A stretch of 64,000 bases of DNA from Micromonospora sp. WMMD1102 (GTDB lineage Bacteria > Actinomycetota > Actinomycetes > Mycobacteriales > Micromonosporaceae), in assembly GCF_029626265.1 (NCBI RefSeq), contig NZ_JARUBN010000001.1:1488001-1552000 (forward strand). The letters run 5' to 3'. The position numbers were made by a program, and so were the translations under genes. The notes beneath the pieces were generated by a model that ran no database searches, had not been told where the DNA came from, and saw only the letters and a program-made list of their open reading frames with translations. Of this stretch, positions 48,999-58,038 are shown in pieces (the stretch's first letter is position 1; every line of letters begins with the position of its first letter).

Positions 48999-51346
48999 CC
49001 GACAGGTGCAACCGTCCGGACTGCACCGGGACGGTGGACGAGACCGGCTTCTGTGACACCTGCGACCGCCGGCCGCTGCCCGCCACGACCGGCGGCGGAC
49101 CGGCGTCCTTCGCCGTCACCGGCACCACCGGCTCCGGCTCTGGCTCTGGCTCCACAGCCTCCGGTGGCCCGTCCTGGCTGGTCGGCGGCCTGGTGCCGAT
49201 GCCGGAGTTGGAACCGGCCGACCCGGTGAGCCGGTTGCGCGGCGACACCGAGGTGCCCGAGGCGAGCCGGTTCTGCGGCCGGTGCCGGGCCGAGGTCGGC
49301 CGGGGGTACGCCGGCCAGCCCGGCCTGCTGGAGGGCTTCTGCGGCCACTGCACGACGCCGTTCTCGTTCGCCCCGAAGCTGCACCGGGGTGACCTGGTCG
49401 CCGACCAGTACGAGGTCGACGGCTGTCTGGCCCGGGGCGGCCTCGGCTGGGTCTACCTGGCCCGGGACACCCACCTGGACGGCAATCCGGTCGTCCTCAA
49501 GGGACTGATCACCAACAGCGACGCGGCGCTACGGCTGGCGGTCGCCGAACGGCGCTTCCTGACCACCCTGGACCATCCCAACATCGTCCGGATCTTCAAC
49601 TCGGTCAACCACCGCGACCCGCAGACCGGCGAGCGGGCCGGCTACATCGTGATGGAGTACCTGAACGGCCAGTCCCTCCAGGACGTGCAGGAGGCCGCCG
49701 CCCGGGGTGTCGCGCCGCTGCCGGTCGAGCACGTCCTGGCGTACGGGCACGAGATCCTCGCGGCGATGGAGTACCTGCACGGCCGGGGGCTGCTCTACTG
49801 CGACATGAAGCCGGCGAACGTGATCCGCTGCCCGGACCGGATCAAGGTGATCGACATCGGTGGCGTACGCCGGATCGACGACGACCAGAGTCCCAAGGTC
49901 GGCACCGACTTCTACCAGGTTCCGCCGGACGAGATCCGCCGGCACGGGCTGACCGTCCGGTCCGACATCCACACCGTCGGCCGGACCCTCCAGGTGCTCT
50001 TCGAGGTCAGCGAGGAGGGGCGCCGGGCGGCGCCGGCCGGGCGGGCCGACGGGATCGCGTTCGGGGTGGAGTCCTTCGTCCGGCTGGTCAACCGGGCCGT
50101 CGCCGGGCACGACCGCCGGTTCGCCACCGCCGCCGAGATGTCGCAGCAGCTCAAGGGGGTACTCCGGGAACTGCTGTCGCTGCGTACCGGCCGGCCGCAC
50201 CCGGTCCGGTCCACCGTCTTCGCGCCGACCCCGGTGCTGCTGGACGCCGGGCTCGGCGCCGTGCCGGGGCTGGACGTCTGGATCCGGGGCGAGACCGGGC
50301 TGCTCGACATCGCGCCGCCGTCCCCGTCGTCGGCGGCCGGTGCGCTGCCGCAGCCGGTCGTGGACCCGGACGACGAGGCGGTGGACCTGCTGGCCACCGC
50401 CGGTGCGGCGGACCCGCGCGGACTGGTCGAGAAGTTGGCCAACTCCGGGCTCCGGTCGGTCGAGGTGCGGTTCGCGCTCTGCCGGGCGTACCTGGAAGCG
50501 GGTGATCCGGACAGCGCGGCCGGCGCCCTGGACGCGGCCGTGACCGACCTCGGACCGCTGGCCGACCACGACTGGCGGGTCCGCTGGCACCGCGGCCTGC
50601 TCGCGCTGTCCCGGGCGACGGGGCCGGCGGCGGAGGCATGGGCGGCCGGGGCCCAGCTCAACGCCGCCGACACCGAGTTCAACGCCGTCTACTCCGACTG
50701 TCCCGGCGAGATCGCCCCGAAGCTCGCTCTCGCCTTCTGCGCCGAGCACCTGGGCGAGCGGTTCCGGGCGGAGCAGCTCTACCAGGCGATCTGGCGGCGG
50801 GACCGGAGCGAGGGCAGCGCCGCGTTCGGGCTGGCCCGGCTGCGGCTGCACGACGGCGACCGGGCCGGGGCGGTGCGGGTGTTGGACGAGGTGCCGAGGG
50901 AGACCCTGCACTACGAGCGGGCCCGGGTCGCGGCGGTCCGCATCCTCTGCGGCCGGCTGCCGGTCGGCGGGCCGAGCGTCGACGACATCGCCGAGGCGCT
51001 GCGCCGGCTGCCGGCGCTGCACCTGGACGGTGGCAACCCGACCGGGGAGGCCAGGGACCGACTGACCGCGCTGGTCCAGGCGGCGGCACTCGGCCTGTTC
51101 CGGGACGGCGGCCGGGCCGGGCCGGGCGAAGGGCACGGCTCCAGGCTCGGCGAAGGGCTTGGCGAGAGGCTCGGCGGAGGGCTCGGCGACCGTGCCGACG
51201 TGCTCGGCCCGGAGCCGACCGAGGACGGCCTCCGGCGCCGGCTGGAACGGTCGATGCGGGTACTCGCCGGGCAGGCCCGGACGATCGAGGACCACGGTGC
51301 CCTGGTGGACCTCGCCAACGCGGTACGCCCGAGGACCCCGTGGTGA
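48995..51346 (+). CDS. PknG-like serine/threonine protein kinase with zinc ribbons and TPRs
   Basis: A 783-residue kinase. Zinc ribbon 1 uses C5, C10, C20, C23; zinc ribbon 2 uses C94, C97, C116, C119 (the rubredoxin-like site of PknG). The kinase domain runs from about 139: glycine loop ARGGLGWVYLA, K169, ERRFL, catalytic YCDMKPANVI and VIDIGGVRRI (DxGG in place of DFG, as PknG DLGA). A TPR-like helical region fills 460-700, and a disordered GEGHGSRLGEGLGERLG repeat precedes the C-terminus. It matches mycobacterial PknG in domain order. GTG 48995 overlaps the protease stop. Confidence 0.92.
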   Translation: MTDRCNRPDCTGTVDETGFCDTCDRRPLPATTGGGPASFAVTGTTGSGSGSGSTASGGPSWLVGGLVPMPELEPADPVSRLRGDTEVPEASRFCGRCRAEVGRGYAGQPGLLEGFCGHCTTPFSFAPKLHRGDLVADQYEVDGCLARGGLGWVYLARDTHLDGNPVVLKGLITNSDAALRLAVAERRFLTTLDHPNIVRIFNSVNHRDPQTGERAGYIVMEYLNGQSLQDVQEAAARGVAPLPVEHVLAYGHEILAAMEYLHGRGLLYCDMKPANVIRCPDRIKVIDIGGVRRIDDDQSPKVGTDFYQVPPDEIRRHGLTVRSDIHTVGRTLQVLFEVSEEGRRAAPAGRADGIAFGVESFVRLVNRAVAGHDRRFATAAEMSQQLKGVLRELLSLRTGRPHPVRSTVFAPTPVLLDAGLGAVPGLDVWIRGETGLLDIAPPSPSSAAGALPQPVVDPDDEAVDLLATAGAADPRGLVEKLANSGLRSVEVRFALCRAYLEAGDPDSAAGALDAAVTDLGPLADHDWRVRWHRGLLALSRATGPAAEAWAAGAQLNAADTEFNAVYSDCPGEIAPKLALAFCAEHLGERFRAEQLYQAIWRRDRSEGSAAFGLARLRLHDGDRAGAVRVLDEVPRETLHYERARVAAVRILCGRLPVGGPSVDDIAEALRRLPALHLDGGNPTGEARDRLTALVQAAALGLFRDGGRAGPGEGHGSRLGEGLGERLGGGLGDRADVLGPEPTEDGLRRRLERSMRVLAGQARTIEDHGALVDLANAVRPRTPW

Positions 51347-51413
51347 CGAGTCCACACGCCGCTGGCGACGGTTCGAGTCCCGGGACGGTGGCGATCCGAT
51401 GGGAGGTGCCGGC

Positions 51414-52949
51414 GTGACGTCAGGTCCCGGCGGGGGAGGCCCGCCACACGCGTTCGGGTTGGAGGTCGTGCAGAACCCGTACCGGTCGACCTCGGACACC
51501 GGGATGGCGGTCGTACTCCGGGTCACGGCCCGGACCCCGGACCGGTCGGCGTTGCCGGCGGCCGGCACGGCCGGGGTGGTGGTACTCGTCGACTGCTCCA
51601 GCTCGATGGGCTACCCGCAGTCCAAGATCGTGGCGGCGAAGCAGGCGACCCGGGCGGCGATCGACACCATCCGGGACGGCAGCAGCTTCGCCATCGTCGC
51701 CGGCACCGAAACCGCCCGGATGGTCTATCCCGACCGGGCGAGGACGGCAGTGGCCAGCGCGAGTACCCGGACGGCGGCGAAGCGGGCGGTCGGGCACCTC
51801 TACGCGGGCGGCGGTACCGCGATGGGGCAGTGGCTGCGGCTGGCGCACCAGCTGCTGGGGCCGTACCCGGACCTGGTGCGGCACGCGATCCTGCTGACCG
51901 ACGGGCGTAACGAGCACGAGACAGCGGAGCAGCTCGAAGAGGTGCTGACGAGCAGCGCCGGCACCTTCGTCTGCGACGCCCGGGGCATCGGCGACGACTG
52001 GGACCACCGTCAACTGCTACGGATCACCTCGGTGCTGCGCGGCACGGCCGAGGCGGTCGGACAGGTCGAGGAGCTGGTCGCCGACTTCGGGTCCATCATG
52101 GACAGGGCGATGGGCAAGCAGGTGCCCGACCTGCGGATCCGGCTCACCACCGCACCCGGGGTACGGGTCCGGTCGGTACGCCAGGAGACGCCGACGCTTG
52201 CCGACCTCACCGAGCACGCGACGGTGCTGGACGACCGCACCACCGAGTTCTACCCCGGTTCCTGGTCCGGCGAGGAGAGCCGCGACTTCCTGGTCGACCT
52301 GGCGATCGGCTACGTATCCGCCGGCGAGCGCCCACCGCTGGAGGAGGAACGCCGGGCGGCCCGGGTGGACCTGCTGATGGCCGGCGAGCGGTGCGCCGAC
52401 CCACGGCCGATCGTGTTGCGCTGGACCGACGACCCGGTGGCGCCGACCCGGATCGAGCCGGTGCTCGCCCGACACCTGGGCCAGGAGGAGTTGGGCGACG
52501 CCGTGGCGGCCGGCTGCGACGCGCTGGAGGCGGGGAACCGGAAGCTCGCCGAGGAGCAACTCGGACTCGCCGTCGTCCTGGCGCAGCGGCTCGGCGCCAC
52601 CGAGGTGCTGCACCGGCTGGCCGGGCTGGTGGAGATCACCGGCGACTCCGACCACCCTGCACGGCTCAGGCAGGACTGGACCCGCAGCGCGCTGCTCCGG
52701 GTCGCGGTCAGTTCGGTGATGGTCGGCGACGCGGAGCCGCCCTGGGATCCCCCGCACCCCGGGCCCGCACCCCGGTCGCCGCTGCCGGCCGAGGCGGAGC
52801 CGGGGACGGAGCCCGCCGCCGTGCCGACACCCCGGGGCGGTGCCGACCAGGTCTGTCCATGCGGGCGGATCTCGCCACCCGAGGCGGCGGCGTGTGAGGC
52901 GTGCCGCCGGCCGTTCGAGGCGGCGACGGCCGGCGGCGAGGTGAACTGA
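51414..52949 (+). CDS. VWA-domain protein with C-terminal zinc ribbon
   Basis: A 511-residue protein. The von Willebrand A domain (about 54-240) has an intact MIDAS, DCSSSMG (D60, S62, S64), with GGGTAMGQWL and LLTDGRNEHE. A beta-sandwich region and a helical region follow. The disordered Pro-rich linker leads to a final zinc ribbon CPCGRIS..CEACRR, similar in kind to the kinase's ribbons. It is probably a metal-dependent adaptor. GTG 51414 has GGGAGG 7 bases upstream; ATG 51399 is a weaker alternative. It starts 67 bases after the kinase gene and shares one base with the next start (TGATG). Confidence 0.88.
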   Translation: MTSGPGGGGPPHAFGLEVVQNPYRSTSDTGMAVVLRVTARTPDRSALPAAGTAGVVVLVDCSSSMGYPQSKIVAAKQATRAAIDTIRDGSSFAIVAGTETARMVYPDRARTAVASASTRTAAKRAVGHLYAGGGTAMGQWLRLAHQLLGPYPDLVRHAILLTDGRNEHETAEQLEEVLTSSAGTFVCDARGIGDDWDHRQLLRITSVLRGTAEAVGQVEELVADFGSIMDRAMGKQVPDLRIRLTTAPGVRVRSVRQETPTLADLTEHATVLDDRTTEFYPGSWSGEESRDFLVDLAIGYVSAGERPPLEEERRAARVDLLMAGERCADPRPIVLRWTDDPVAPTRIEPVLARHLGQEELGDAVAAGCDALEAGNRKLAEEQLGLAVVLAQRLGATEVLHRLAGLVEITGDSDHPARLRQDWTRSALLRVAVSSVMVGDAEPPWDPPHPGPAPRSPLPAEAEPGTEPAAVPTPRGGADQVCPCGRISPPEAAACEACRRPFEAATAGGEVN

Positions 52950-54088
52950 TGACGACGGCGCCGACCGGGCCGACCCGGGCGAGCACCACCCGGCGTACCC
53001 TGCTGCGCCTGCTCGGCGCCCTGCTGGGCGTGACGGCGCTGGTGCTGGCCGGCTCGCTCGCCGTGGTCTGGGGCACCCACCGCACCGCCGACACCGTACG
53101 CGGCCGGAGCCTGCCCTCGGTGATGGAGCTGTCCGCCGTGCGTACCGCACTGGTCCGGGCCGACACGGCGGCGATCACCAGCTTCCAGACCCGGCAGGCC
53201 GGCCTCGTCGGGCCGGGCGAGGAGTACCAGAACCAGATCGCCGCCGCCAGCCAGAGCCTGGCCCAGGCCGCCGAGGACATCGGCTCCGGCGGCGCCGGCA
53301 GCCGGCAGATCCAGGTGGTCGAGGGGCTGCTCGTCACGTACGTCGGGCTGATGGGGCAGGCGGACGCGCACTACCGGCAGAGCGGGCCGGGCGGCCTCGC
53401 CACCGCCTACGCCTGGTACGCCTCCCGCCTGCTGCACTCCGACGGCGGCATCCTGGCCCTGCTCGACAGCCTGCTGGCGGCGGAGAGCGAGGCGCTGGAG
53501 GCGAGGCTCTCGTCCGGCTGGCTGAGCCCCGGCGCCACGCTACTCTGGCTGGTGCCGGCGCTGCTGCTGCTCGCCCTGCTCGTCGGCACCCAGGTCTTCG
53601 TGCGCCGCCGGTTCCGCCGGGCGGTCAACTGGGGACTGGCCGCCGCCACGGTGCTGCTGGTGCTGCTCACCGCCGGCACGTCGTTCGTGCTCGTCTCGAA
53701 GGGCCAACTCGCCGACGCGCACGGGGAGCTGGCGGAGGTCCGCCGGCTGTCGGCGGAGCAGTCCACCGGCGCCGACCGGGAGGGGGTCGCCGCACTCGAC
53801 GAACTGCTCGCCGACTTCTGCCCGCCGACGGACGGCTGCCAGGTCACCAGCGACGTGTTCCGCACCGGTACGGCCGCCGGTTCGCCGGACGCGGTGTCGT
53901 CCCCGGCGCTTCCGGCGGCGGACCCGGACGTGCTGCGCCGCGCCGAGGAGGTCGACGACCAGGCCGCACTGGCCACCGCGGCGACCTCGGGTGCCTTCGT
54001 CGTACTGCTGCTGACGTCCCCGTTTCCGTTCCTCGTCTGGCTGGGGCTGCGGCCGCGGATCGAGGAATACCGGTACCGGTCGAGATGA
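52949..54088 (+). CDS. Four-helix membrane sensor/transducer, GlnX-like by position
   Basis: A 379-residue membrane protein. TM1 spans about 17-41, an outside helical domain of 150 residues follows (VMELSAVRTALVRADTAAIT, YQNQIAAASQSLAQAAEDIG; a 4HB/chemoreceptor-like pattern), then TM2 about 195-214 and TM3 about 227-249. A second outside loop holds two Cys (FCPPTDGCQ), and TM4 is about 341-367. No kinase or HAMP domain. Lying between a PknG-like kinase and a binding lipoprotein, it has the position and shape of mycobacterial GlnX, which passes ligand signals to PknG. Overlaps both neighbours (1 and 4 bases). Confidence 0.8.
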   Translation: MTTAPTGPTRASTTRRTLLRLLGALLGVTALVLAGSLAVVWGTHRTADTVRGRSLPSVMELSAVRTALVRADTAAITSFQTRQAGLVGPGEEYQNQIAAASQSLAQAAEDIGSGGAGSRQIQVVEGLLVTYVGLMGQADAHYRQSGPGGLATAYAWYASRLLHSDGGILALLDSLLAAESEALEARLSSGWLSPGATLLWLVPALLLLALLVGTQVFVRRRFRRAVNWGLAAATVLLVLLTAGTSFVLVSKGQLADAHGELAEVRRLSAEQSTGADREGVAALDELLADFCPPTDGCQVTSDVFRTGTAAGSPDAVSSPALPAADPDVLRRAEEVDDQAALATAATSGAFVVLLLTSPFPFLVWLGLRPRIEEYRYRSR

Positions 54089-55476
54089 GGCAACGGATGC
54101 GACGAACGCTCGCCAAGCTGGTCCTGCTGCCGGTGCTCGCCGTCGGGCTGGGCCTCGGCGGCTGCCTGGGCCAGCCCGACGAGGAGACGGTCACCGTGCT
54201 GGCCTCCTGGACCGGTGCCGAGGAGGAGAGCTTCCGGGCGGTGCTGCGCGAGTTCGAGGAGCGGTTCGGCGTCGACGTCGACTACCGGGGCACCCGGGCG
54301 GTCCGGCAGATCCTCCTGGCCGAGGTGCAGAAGGGCACCCCGCCGGACGTCGCCGTGCTGCCGACGGTGAGCGAACTGGCGGCGTACCTGCGCCGGGGCG
54401 TACTCCGGCCGCTCGACGCCGATCCCGCCTCGTCGATGAGCCCGCAGTGGCGCGCACTGGCCCAACTCAACGGCGGTGGCGGCCTGGACGTCGTGCCGAT
54501 CAAGGCCGACCTGAAGAGCCTGGTCTGGTATGTGCCGGGGCGGGTGCCGTTCGGCGCGGCCGGGCCGCCGCAGGACTGGGCGGCGCTTGTCGAGACCAGC
54601 CGGTCGCTGGCACGGGCTGGGCAGACCCCGTGGTGTCTGGGGATGAGCGCCACCCCGGGCTCCGGCTGGCCGGGAACGGACTGGATCGAGGACATCCTGC
54701 TGCACCGCTCGGGCGCGGCGGCCTACGACGCCTGGTCGGCCGGGCGGCTCGGCTGGACCTCGTCCGAGGTACGGGCGGCCTGGAACGCCTGGGGCGACCT
54801 GGTCGGCTTCCCGGGGATGGTCCGGGGCGGCAGCGCCGCCGCCCTGCTGACCGAGTTCACCGACGCCGGCCGGCCGATGTTCACCGGATCGCCCGGCTGC
54901 CTCCTCGAACACCAGGCGTCGTTCGTGATCGGGATGCGGGCCGGCTATCTCGAAGGCGAGTCGAGCGGCACCGTCCGGGCGGCGGACGTGCTCGGTGCGG
55001 ACTACTTCCCCTTCCCGGTCTTCGCCGGTGCCGGCCCGGCCGGGCGGGACGGTTCGATGGCCTCGGCCGACTTCGCCGGTCTGTTCAGCGACAAGCCGGC
55101 GGCCCGTCGCCTGATCGAGTTCCTCGCCACCGACCAGGCCCAGCGGATCTGGCAGGGTGGCAGCGCCGGCAGCTTCTTCTCGGTCAACCGGGACGTCCGG
55201 CCCGACGACGACACCGCCGCGCCGGACACTGTGGACCGGCGGCCGGAGGTGAGCAGGAGGATCGCGGAGACCCTGACGGCGAGCCGGAGTCCACTCTGCC
55301 TCGATGCCTCGGACGTGATGCCGAGCGCGATGGCGAACGCCTTCCAGACCGCCGTACTCGAATATCTCCAGTATGGCGCGGAGCGGCTGGACTCGCTGCT
55401 GGGGGACCTGGAACGGCTCCGCGTCGCCATCCCGCCCGACGAGTGGCTGCCGGGTGCGTGCAGCGCACCGGTTTAG
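54085..55476 (+). CDS. Extracellular solute-binding lipoprotein
   Basis: A 463-residue lipoprotein: signal MRQRMRRTLAKLVLLPVLAV, lipobox LGGC (Cys near 27), then a family-1-type binding protein (VTVLASWTGAEEESFRAVLR, PPDVAVLPTVSELAAYLRRG, GTDWIEDILLHRSG, FLATDQAQRIWQ). The type is that of sugar/oligosaccharide binders, but no ABC permease or ATPase is encoded nearby. The last gene of the operon; it overlaps the membrane-protein gene by 4 bases. The orphan state suggests a sensor role, as for GlnH with GlnX/PknG, but with a different ligand. Its end overlaps the convergent small gene by 4 bases. Confidence 0.88.
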   Translation: MRQRMRRTLAKLVLLPVLAVGLGLGGCLGQPDEETVTVLASWTGAEEESFRAVLREFEERFGVDVDYRGTRAVRQILLAEVQKGTPPDVAVLPTVSELAAYLRRGVLRPLDADPASSMSPQWRALAQLNGGGGLDVVPIKADLKSLVWYVPGRVPFGAAGPPQDWAALVETSRSLARAGQTPWCLGMSATPGSGWPGTDWIEDILLHRSGAAAYDAWSAGRLGWTSSEVRAAWNAWGDLVGFPGMVRGGSAAALLTEFTDAGRPMFTGSPGCLLEHQASFVIGMRAGYLEGESSGTVRAADVLGADYFPFPVFAGAGPAGRDGSMASADFAGLFSDKPAARRLIEFLATDQAQRIWQGGSAGSFFSVNRDVRPDDDTAAPDTVDRRPEVSRRIAETLTASRSPLCLDASDVMPSAMANAFQTAVLEYLQYGAERLDSLLGDLERLRVAIPPDEWLPGACSAPV

Positions 55477-55862
55477 CGGCGTACCCGCTTAGCGGCGGCG
55501 CACCGGTTTGGTGGCCGCGCATTCGTAGCCGGTCGGCACGGACCACGGGGACGGCCCGCGCACCGGTACCCTGTGACCCGTGATCGGTGGCGACCCCGGG
55601 CGCGACTGCGGTGACCTCCCCGGCCCGGAGCCGGCCCGCCCGACGACGCCGTACGCTCGGCGCGGCGGTGCTGGAGTCCGTAGCCGTGATCGGCCCCGCC
55701 GCCGTTGACCGGCCGCCAGTTCGCGATGGCCCCGCCGACCGCCAGCGCGGCGACGACCAGGGTGCCGGCGCCGGCTCGCAGACCCAACCGCTGCACGGGA
55801 CCGGGCGGCGTCCGGTGACTGGCGACCGGATCAGAACCGGGTCGCCCGGCCGGCCCGGTCAT
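55473..55862 (-). CDS. Possible small membrane protein, uncertain
   Basis: An open frame of 129 codons begins at ATG 55862, overlapping the stop of the upstream 178-residue gene (ATGA), which supports a real start. It encodes one hydrophobic helix (GTLVVAALAVGGAIANW) near residues 34-50. After that the sequence becomes a basic low-complexity stretch (QHRRAERTASSGG) that looks like a frame error or a decayed end. It runs convergently 4 bases into the binding-protein gene. The true protein may be shorter. No family. Confidence 0.4.
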   Translation of the reverse strand: MTGPAGRPGSDPVASHRTPPGPVQRLGLRAGAGTLVVAALAVGGAIANWRPVNGGGADHGYGLQHRRAERTASSGGPAPGRGGHRSRARGRHRSRVTGYRCAGRPRGPCRPATNARPPNRCAAAKRVRR

Positions 55863-56395
55863 CCGGCCATCCCGTCCTGCACCGGCACCCGGACCTCGGC
55901 CCGACGCTCGGGATCGAGCCACTCCCACCGGTCGCCTACGGTGTCGAGGCGGCGCGTCGTACCCCAGACCTGCACCGTCACGCTCTCCGGCACCGCGGTG
56001 CCGTCGTCCTGTTCCCGGGTGACTCCGGCGACACCGGCCAGCCTGACGGCGTCGTCGAAGTCGGTACGGCTCTTGTTGGCGGCGTTCTCGATCGTCGCCA
56101 GTACCGTCAACCAGCGCTTGCCGTCGGCGAGGTAGAGCGTCGGCAGCTTGCCGACCAGCCTGCTGCCGGTCACCGTCACCTGCCACGGTCCGCCGTCGAC
56201 CCGCTGGCCGACCTCGACCGTCGGCACCTCGGCCTTCGCCACCGTCTCCAGGCCGCCGAACAGGCTCGACGCGGCCAGCCCGGCCACGCCGGTGCCGACC
56301 CCCAGCCAGCGCAGCGGCATTGCCAACACTCGGGCGCCCAGCCCTACCCGGCTCGCGCCCGGCCCCCGCCGTGGTTCGACACGGTTCCGGAGCAT
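55859..56395 (-). CDS. Membrane-anchored unknown protein
   Basis: A 178-residue protein with a basic N-terminus, one hydrophobic helix (about 28-48: WLGVGTGVAGLAASSLFGGL) and an outside beta-rich domain (GPWQVTVTGSRLVGKLPTLY, GKRWLTVLATIENAANKSRT). The pattern 'xxVxVGQ..xGPW.VTV......LPTLYLADGKRWLTVLATIEN' looks like a DUF4352/Ig-like secreted domain, but I cannot name it. ATG 56395 was used; GTG 56401 is possible. It is followed by an overlapping small frame with a membrane helix, and is divergent from the MATE gene. Confidence 0.65.
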   Translation of the reverse strand: MLRNRVEPRRGPGASRVGLGARVLAMPLRWLGVGTGVAGLAASSLFGGLETVAKAEVPTVEVGQRVDGGPWQVTVTGSRLVGKLPTLYLADGKRWLTVLATIENAANKSRTDFDDAVRLAGVAGVTREQDDGTAVPESVTVQVWGTTRRLDTVGDRWEWLDPERRAEVRVPVQDGMAG

Positions 56396-56512
56396 AGGCA
56401 CCGGTCGCTGATCGGGCCAGTGCGACGCGCGCCGCGGCGATTCGCCGAGCGGTGCTGGTAAGCGTCAGAAAGCCTTGCGTTCCTTACGACTGCCGTGCCA
56501 GCATCGGTTCCG

Positions 56513-58009
56513 ATGAACCAGCCGACCACGCCGCCCCCGGAAACCGTGCCGACCCCGCAAGGTGCACCGATCGCGGGAGCCGTGTCCGGCCCGGAAGCCG
56601 TGTCGGGCCGGGGAGACGCACGAACCTCGCAGGCCGTGCCGACTCGGGGAGCCGCATCGACCCCGGGATCGGGGCCGGCGTCCGAGGGCGCACCGGGGTC
56701 GGGGGCGGTCGACGCGTCCGGGCGGCGGATCCTCGGACTCGCCCTGCCGGCCCTGCTGGTGCTCGCCGCCGAGCCGCTCTACGTACTCGTCGACACCGCC
56801 GTACTCGGACATCTCGGCGCGGTGCCGCTCGCCGCGCTCGCCGTCGGCGGGCCGGTGATGACCCTGGTCGTTTGGATCGGCACCGTCACCGCGTACGGCA
56901 CCACCGGGCGGGCGGCCCGCCGCTTCGGGTACGGCGACCGGGCGGCAGCCGTCGCCGAGGGCGTCCAGTCGTCCTGGCTCGCCCTCGCCGCCGGAGTGCT
57001 GCTGGCGGTCGCCATGCAGTTCGCGGCCGGCCCGCTGGCGCGTACCGTCGCGGGTGGCGGATCCCCCGAGGTGGCCGACGGCGCGGCAGCCTGGCTGCGG
57101 ATCGCGGCGATCGGCGCCCCCGGCCTGCTGCTGGCCGCGGCCGGCAACGGCTGGATGCGCGGCGTGCAGGACACCCGGCGGCCGCTCTGGTTCGTGCTCG
57201 GGCCGAACCTGCTCTCCGCGCTGCTCTGCCCGCTGCTCGTCTATCCCGCCGGGCTCGGCCTGGCTGGCTCGGCGATCGCCAACGCGATCGCGCAGACCCT
57301 CTCCGGGCTGCTCTTCGCGGCCGCGCTGGTCGCCGAGCGGGTTCCGCTGGCACCCCGCCCGAGGGTGATCGGCCGGCAACTCGTGCTCAGCCGTGACCTG
57401 CTGATCCGGGGCGCCGCCTTCCAGGTCAGCTTCCTCTCCGCGACCACCGTGGCGGCCCGATTCGGGGTGGCCGCCGTCGGCGCGCACCAGATCGCCCTGC
57501 AACTCTGGTTCTTCACCGCGCTGCTGCTCGACGCGCTGGCCATCGCCGCCCAGGCGCTCGTCGGAGCCGCCCTCGGCGCGGGGAACGGTGCCGGCGCCCG
57601 GCTGCTGGGTCGGCGGATTGCGATCTACGGCGGCGTCTGCGGGATCGCCTTCGCAGTTGTCATCGGCGCCGGTGCCGGTGTGGTGCCGGGCTGGTTCAGC
57701 GACGACCCACAGGTACGTGAGCAGGCCATGATCGCCTGGCCGTGGTTCGTCGGGATGCAGCCGCTGGCCGGCGTCGTCTTCGCCCTCGACGGGGTACTCA
57801 TCGGTGCCGGCGACGTCCGGTTCCTGCGCGACCTGACCGTGGTCAGCGGTCTCGGCGTCTTCCTGCCGACGATCTGGCTCAGTTACGCCCTCGATCTCGG
57901 CCTCGGCGGGATCTGGGCCGGGCTCACCCTTTTCGTGCTGGCCCGGCTGGTCGGACTGCTGCTCCGGATCCGCTCCGGCCGCTGGGCCGTACTCGGCGCC
58001 ACCCGTTAA
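56513..58009 (+). CDS. MATE family efflux transporter (DinF-like)
   Basis: A 498-residue transporter. After a disordered Pro/Gly/Ser N-terminus of about 65 residues there are 12 helices in two MATE halves (ILGLALPALLVLAAEPLYVLVDTAVLG in parts: LPALLVLAAEPLYVLVDTAV; AAGNGWMRGVQDTRRPLWFV; SFLSATTVAARFGVAAVGAHQIAL in parts: VAARFGVAAVGAHQIALQL; FALDGVLIGAGDVRFL). It would export toxic compounds using H+ or Na+. A DinF/MATE gene normally sits near nrnA-truB in related genomes, so this gene probably belongs to the ancestral cluster. A GTG at 56495 is an alternative start; no ribosome-binding site is obvious. Confidence 0.88.
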   Translation: MNQPTTPPPETVPTPQGAPIAGAVSGPEAVSGRGDARTSQAVPTRGAASTPGSGPASEGAPGSGAVDASGRRILGLALPALLVLAAEPLYVLVDTAVLGHLGAVPLAALAVGGPVMTLVVWIGTVTAYGTTGRAARRFGYGDRAAAVAEGVQSSWLALAAGVLLAVAMQFAAGPLARTVAGGGSPEVADGAAAWLRIAAIGAPGLLLAAAGNGWMRGVQDTRRPLWFVLGPNLLSALLCPLLVYPAGLGLAGSAIANAIAQTLSGLLFAAALVAERVPLAPRPRVIGRQLVLSRDLLIRGAAFQVSFLSATTVAARFGVAAVGAHQIALQLWFFTALLLDALAIAAQALVGAALGAGNGAGARLLGRRIAIYGGVCGIAFAVVIGAGAGVVPGWFSDDPQVREQAMIAWPWFVGMQPLAGVVFALDGVLIGAGDVRFLRDLTVVSGLGVFLPTIWLSYALDLGLGGIWAGLTLFVLARLVGLLLRIRSGRWAVLGATR

Positions 58010-58038
58010 GGACGGCCGTCGGCGGCTCCTACCGGAAT

